Source of the DNA: Mycolicibacterium pyrenivorans
Lineage (GTDB): Bacteria > Actinomycetota > Actinomycetes > Mycobacteriales > Mycobacteriaceae
Length of the DNA stretch: 64,000 bases
Assembly: GCF_025821625.1 (NCBI RefSeq)
Contig: NZ_JACKSH010000274.1
Location: forward strand, 1-64,000
Direction of reading: 5' to 3'
Notes under the pieces: model-generated
Told to the model about the DNA's origin: nothing
What the model saw: the letters and a program-made list of their open reading frames with translations, nothing else
Database searches by the model: none
Program-made: the position numbers and the translations under genes
Part shown: one piece after another, positions 62,328-64,000 of the stretch
How positions within the stretch are numbered: position 1 is the stretch's first letter
How the letters are laid out: each line of letters opens with the position of its first letter

Positions 62328-63379
62328 TTGCGCACCAGGCCACGGGGCCGGACCAGGCCGAGGTCCAGGTGGGTAAGCCAGCCGGGTGGCCCATCGCAGA
62401 CATCGGGGATGGCGTTGATGACGCCCATGGCCGTCCAGTCGTAACCGGGGTGCGTCATCGTTCCGTCCGGCTGTGTCACACCTTTGAGCGTCAACTCTGT
62501 CGGTGGGTCACCGTCGATGACGATCTCATACCGGGTCTCACCCCAGTCCCACGCCGGATCGAGCGCATCGGGTCCCGCGGTCACATAGATCGCGTGAAAG
62601 ACGATGAGCGGTTCGCCGTTCACCCAGGCGGTCCACTCGTGACGTTGCGCGGCGACGGTCCCCGCGGCGATCACGCCCTCGTCGTGCGGGATGTCCCGGG
62701 TGGCGATGGCCGCCTCCACCTCGGATGTCACCTTGTCGATGGTCACCCCGAGACCGTCGGCGATCATGTACATCGACTGGGCGAAGAACGGCGTGCCGAG
62801 ACCGAGAATGGTTGGCTCGGTGAGGAATTTGTCCTTGGCCTTGCCGAATCCCATCCACTCGATGTGGTCCAGTGGCGCGTCCTTGAGGACGTCGACGACC
62901 TCGTACACCTGGATCGTGTCGATTCTGCTCATCACCCGGGCCAGCGTCAGCGGCAGAATGTCACCGGCGTAGCCGGGGTGAATCCCGCCGCCGTGGAACG
63001 ACGTTCCACCGCCTTCGCATGCCGCGCGGATCGCCTCTCCCGGTTCCTGAAAGTCCGGCGACGGATGGAAGAACCCGCTGGTGGTCACGACATTCTTGCC
63101 CGACCGCAGGAGCCGGCACACCGTGTCGACGTCCATGATGATCGGGGTGTAGAACACGCAGTCGGCGTCGAGCGCGATGATCGACTCGACGTCATCGGTG
63201 GTGATGACACCCGTCGGTGGGATGCCGACGATGTCGCCGGCGTCCTTGCCGACCTTCTCCTTGCTGTGCACGAGCACACCGACGAGGTCGTACACCGGGT
63301 TGTCCGCGAAGTGCCGAACACCTACCTGTCCGACGTCTCCGGTCATCCACTGGATGACGCGGTAGGTCTTCTGCGGCAT
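62324..63379 (-). CDS. DapB-like NAD(P)-binding reductase/dehydrogenase
   Basis: A 351-residue protein with an N-terminal Rossmann region (YRVIQWMTGDVGQVGVRHFADNP, the second G-x-G-like loop) and a C-terminal substrate domain as in dihydrodipicolinate reductase-like proteins of mycobacteria. These are not DapB itself; lysine synthesis is not implied. ATG 63379 (MPQKTYRVIQWM). The next gene is a paralogue 13 bp upstream. Role likely NAD(P)H-dependent reduction of a carbonyl in a catabolic or modifying pathway (inference). Confidence 0.85.
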   Translation of the reverse strand: MPQKTYRVIQWMTGDVGQVGVRHFADNPVYDLVGVLVHSKEKVGKDAGDIVGIPPTGVITTDDVESIIALDADCVFYTPIIMDVDTVCRLLRSGKNVVTTSGFFHPSPDFQEPGEAIRAACEGGGTSFHGGGIHPGYAGDILPLTLARVMSRIDTIQVYEVVDVLKDAPLDHIEWMGFGKAKDKFLTEPTILGLGTPFFAQSMYMIADGLGVTIDKVTSEVEAAIATRDIPHDEGVIAAGTVAAQRHEWTAWVNGEPLIVFHAIYVTAGPDALDPAWDWGETRYEIVIDGDPPTELTLKGVTQPDGTMTHPGYDWTAMGVINAIPDVCDGPPGWLTHLDLGLVRPRGLVRK

Positions 63380-63392
63380 GGGGACACACCCT

Positions 63393-64000
63393 TCAGTTGG
63401 TTGCGAGGACTCCGCGCGGCAGCAGCAGCGGCAGGTCGTTGTATGTCGCGATGCCGGGAGGTGCGGCCACGACGGCGGGTATCGCGGTGATCGCAGGCAT
63501 CGCCGTAATGGTAAGCCCGAGCATGATGTAGTCGTCCAGCGTTTCACCCACGAAATCCGGTGGCGGCTCGAAGCTCAGCGTGCTCGTGATCGTCGGACGC
63601 CCCTCGACGGTGATGGTGTACCCGAAGGTGGTCGACCAGGCCGGCGCCAGTGACTGTCCCTTGGTCCAGACGCCCCGAATCTCGATGACGTCCCTGCCGC
63701 CGAGGATCCCCTTCCACCTGACGTCGATGCCCGCGACGCAGCCCGTGGCAATGGTCCAGTCGCCGGGCAGTTCGAGATCTTCGGTGGTCTGGGCGTACTC
63801 GGCCTCGCAACGGATGTCGTCGAGTTCCACCCCCAGCGCGTCCGCGACGAGCAGGACCGCCTCGCGGAAGATCCGCGAACCGTGCTCGGTGATCGCGTGC
63901 AGATCAGGATGGTCGATCGGATAGCCGAAGCCCATGGGGATCTCGGTCGCCGGTGAGTTGTAGATCGTGGTGTCGAAGGATTCCACGATGGAGATCCGGT
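63393..64000 (-). CDS. DapB-like reductase paralogue, 5' part beyond the window edge
   Basis: The last 202 residues of a second DapB-like reductase are read from position 64000 to the stop at 63393, with the frame open to the edge (RISIVESFDTTIYNSP). Its substrate-domain pattern (GFGYPIDHPDLHAI, WTIATGCVAGIDVRWKG) parallels the neighbour at 62324. It is first of the genes seen in this operon; the promoter lies outside the window. Start unknown, so a GTG at 63986 should not be taken as the real start. Confidence 0.85.
   Translation of the reverse strand, partial: RISIVESFDTTIYNSPATEIPMGFGYPIDHPDLHAITEHGSRIFREAVLLVADALGVELDDIRCEAEYAQTTEDLELPGDWTIATGCVAGIDVRWKGILGGRDVIEIRGVWTKGQSLAPAWSTTFGYTITVEGRPTITSTLSFEPPPDFVGETLDDYIMLGLTITAMPAITAIPAVVAAPPGIATYNDLPLLLPRGVLATN

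Noticed and set aside
62324..64000. Whether the DapB-like genes are lysine biosynthesis dapB.
   Set aside because: They are longer (351 residues versus about 245-270) and lie with P450s; mycobacterial dapB is a different gene.

Overview
The window is high-GC actinobacterial chromosome and almost certainly a rapidly growing mycobacterium (Mycolicibacterium-type). Recalled from memory, the gene order follows the M. tuberculosis Rv0861c-Rv0910 segment closely: xpb, Rv0862c, Rv0863, moaC2, mog, moaE2, rpfA, moaD2, moaA2, Rv0870c, cspB, Rv0875c, Rv0876c, Rv0877, the Rv0879c, Rv0881, Rv0882 and sepH group, serC, the Rv0885-type oxygenase, fprB, citA, gltA2, Rv0897c, Rv0898c, prrB, prrA, accD3, echA6, Rv0906, Rv0907, ctpE and the Rv0909-Rv0910 pair. 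Species-specific inserts break that backbone: a secreted GH1 beta-glucosidase at 22 kb, an MFS-MarR pair at 30 kb, an accessory block at 36.5-48.3 kb, and an operon running off the right edge.

Layout: 0.1-4.1 kb holds DNA repair (XPB helicase and a partner protein). 4.2-9.3 kb holds molybdopterin biosynthesis (moaC, mog, moaE on +; moaD, moaA on -) wrapped around the resuscitation-promoting factor gene rpfA, which has a long leader with a probable c-di-AMP (ydaO-type) riboswitch and an upstream CRP-type site. 9.4-16.9 kb holds cold-shock, thiol-transferase, MFS, RNA methyltransferase and cell-division (SepH) genes. 17.0-21.2 kb holds serC, a diiron oxygenase and the ferredoxin/ferredoxin reductase FprB, with a perfect CRP-type palindrome in the divergent promoter. 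25.3-30 kb holds two citrate synthases and pdxH. 34.2-36.3 kb is the PrrAB two-component system. 36.5-42.3 kb holds three ABC exporter genes, the first broken by a one-base frameshift, the next two a heterodimeric pair with one degenerate ATP site. 42.5-45.6 kb is a very large secreted Ig/beta-propeller protein. 48.4-56.5 kb is accD3, echA6, an MBL hydrolase, a beta-lactamase-like lipoprotein, the P-type ATPase ctpE and a toxin-antitoxin-type pair.

The most unusual region is 56.6-64.0 kb. It is a tightly packed minus-strand operon with start/stop overlaps at most junctions. In transcription order it encodes two DapB-like reductases (the first cut by the window edge), a VOC protein, two cytochromes P450, a protein of the ERG2 / sigma-1-receptor family, a FadD acyl-CoA synthetase and an SRPBCC protein. 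ERG2 is the sterol C8 isomerase of fungi and is rare in bacteria. The operon looks like an uncharacterised sterol/isoprenoid-modifying pathway.

The window also carries several families of small repeats: a 32-bp triplicate before the Rv0862c-like gene, a 30-bp repeat that triplicates the serC stop region, three hairpin elements sharing loop or arm sequences around prrBA and the ABC genes, and a dispersed GATGAG...GAAGAG motif. No tRNA, rRNA, CRISPR array, insertion sequence or prophage gene was seen. Most of the very long ORFs opposite real genes are GC-driven shadows.
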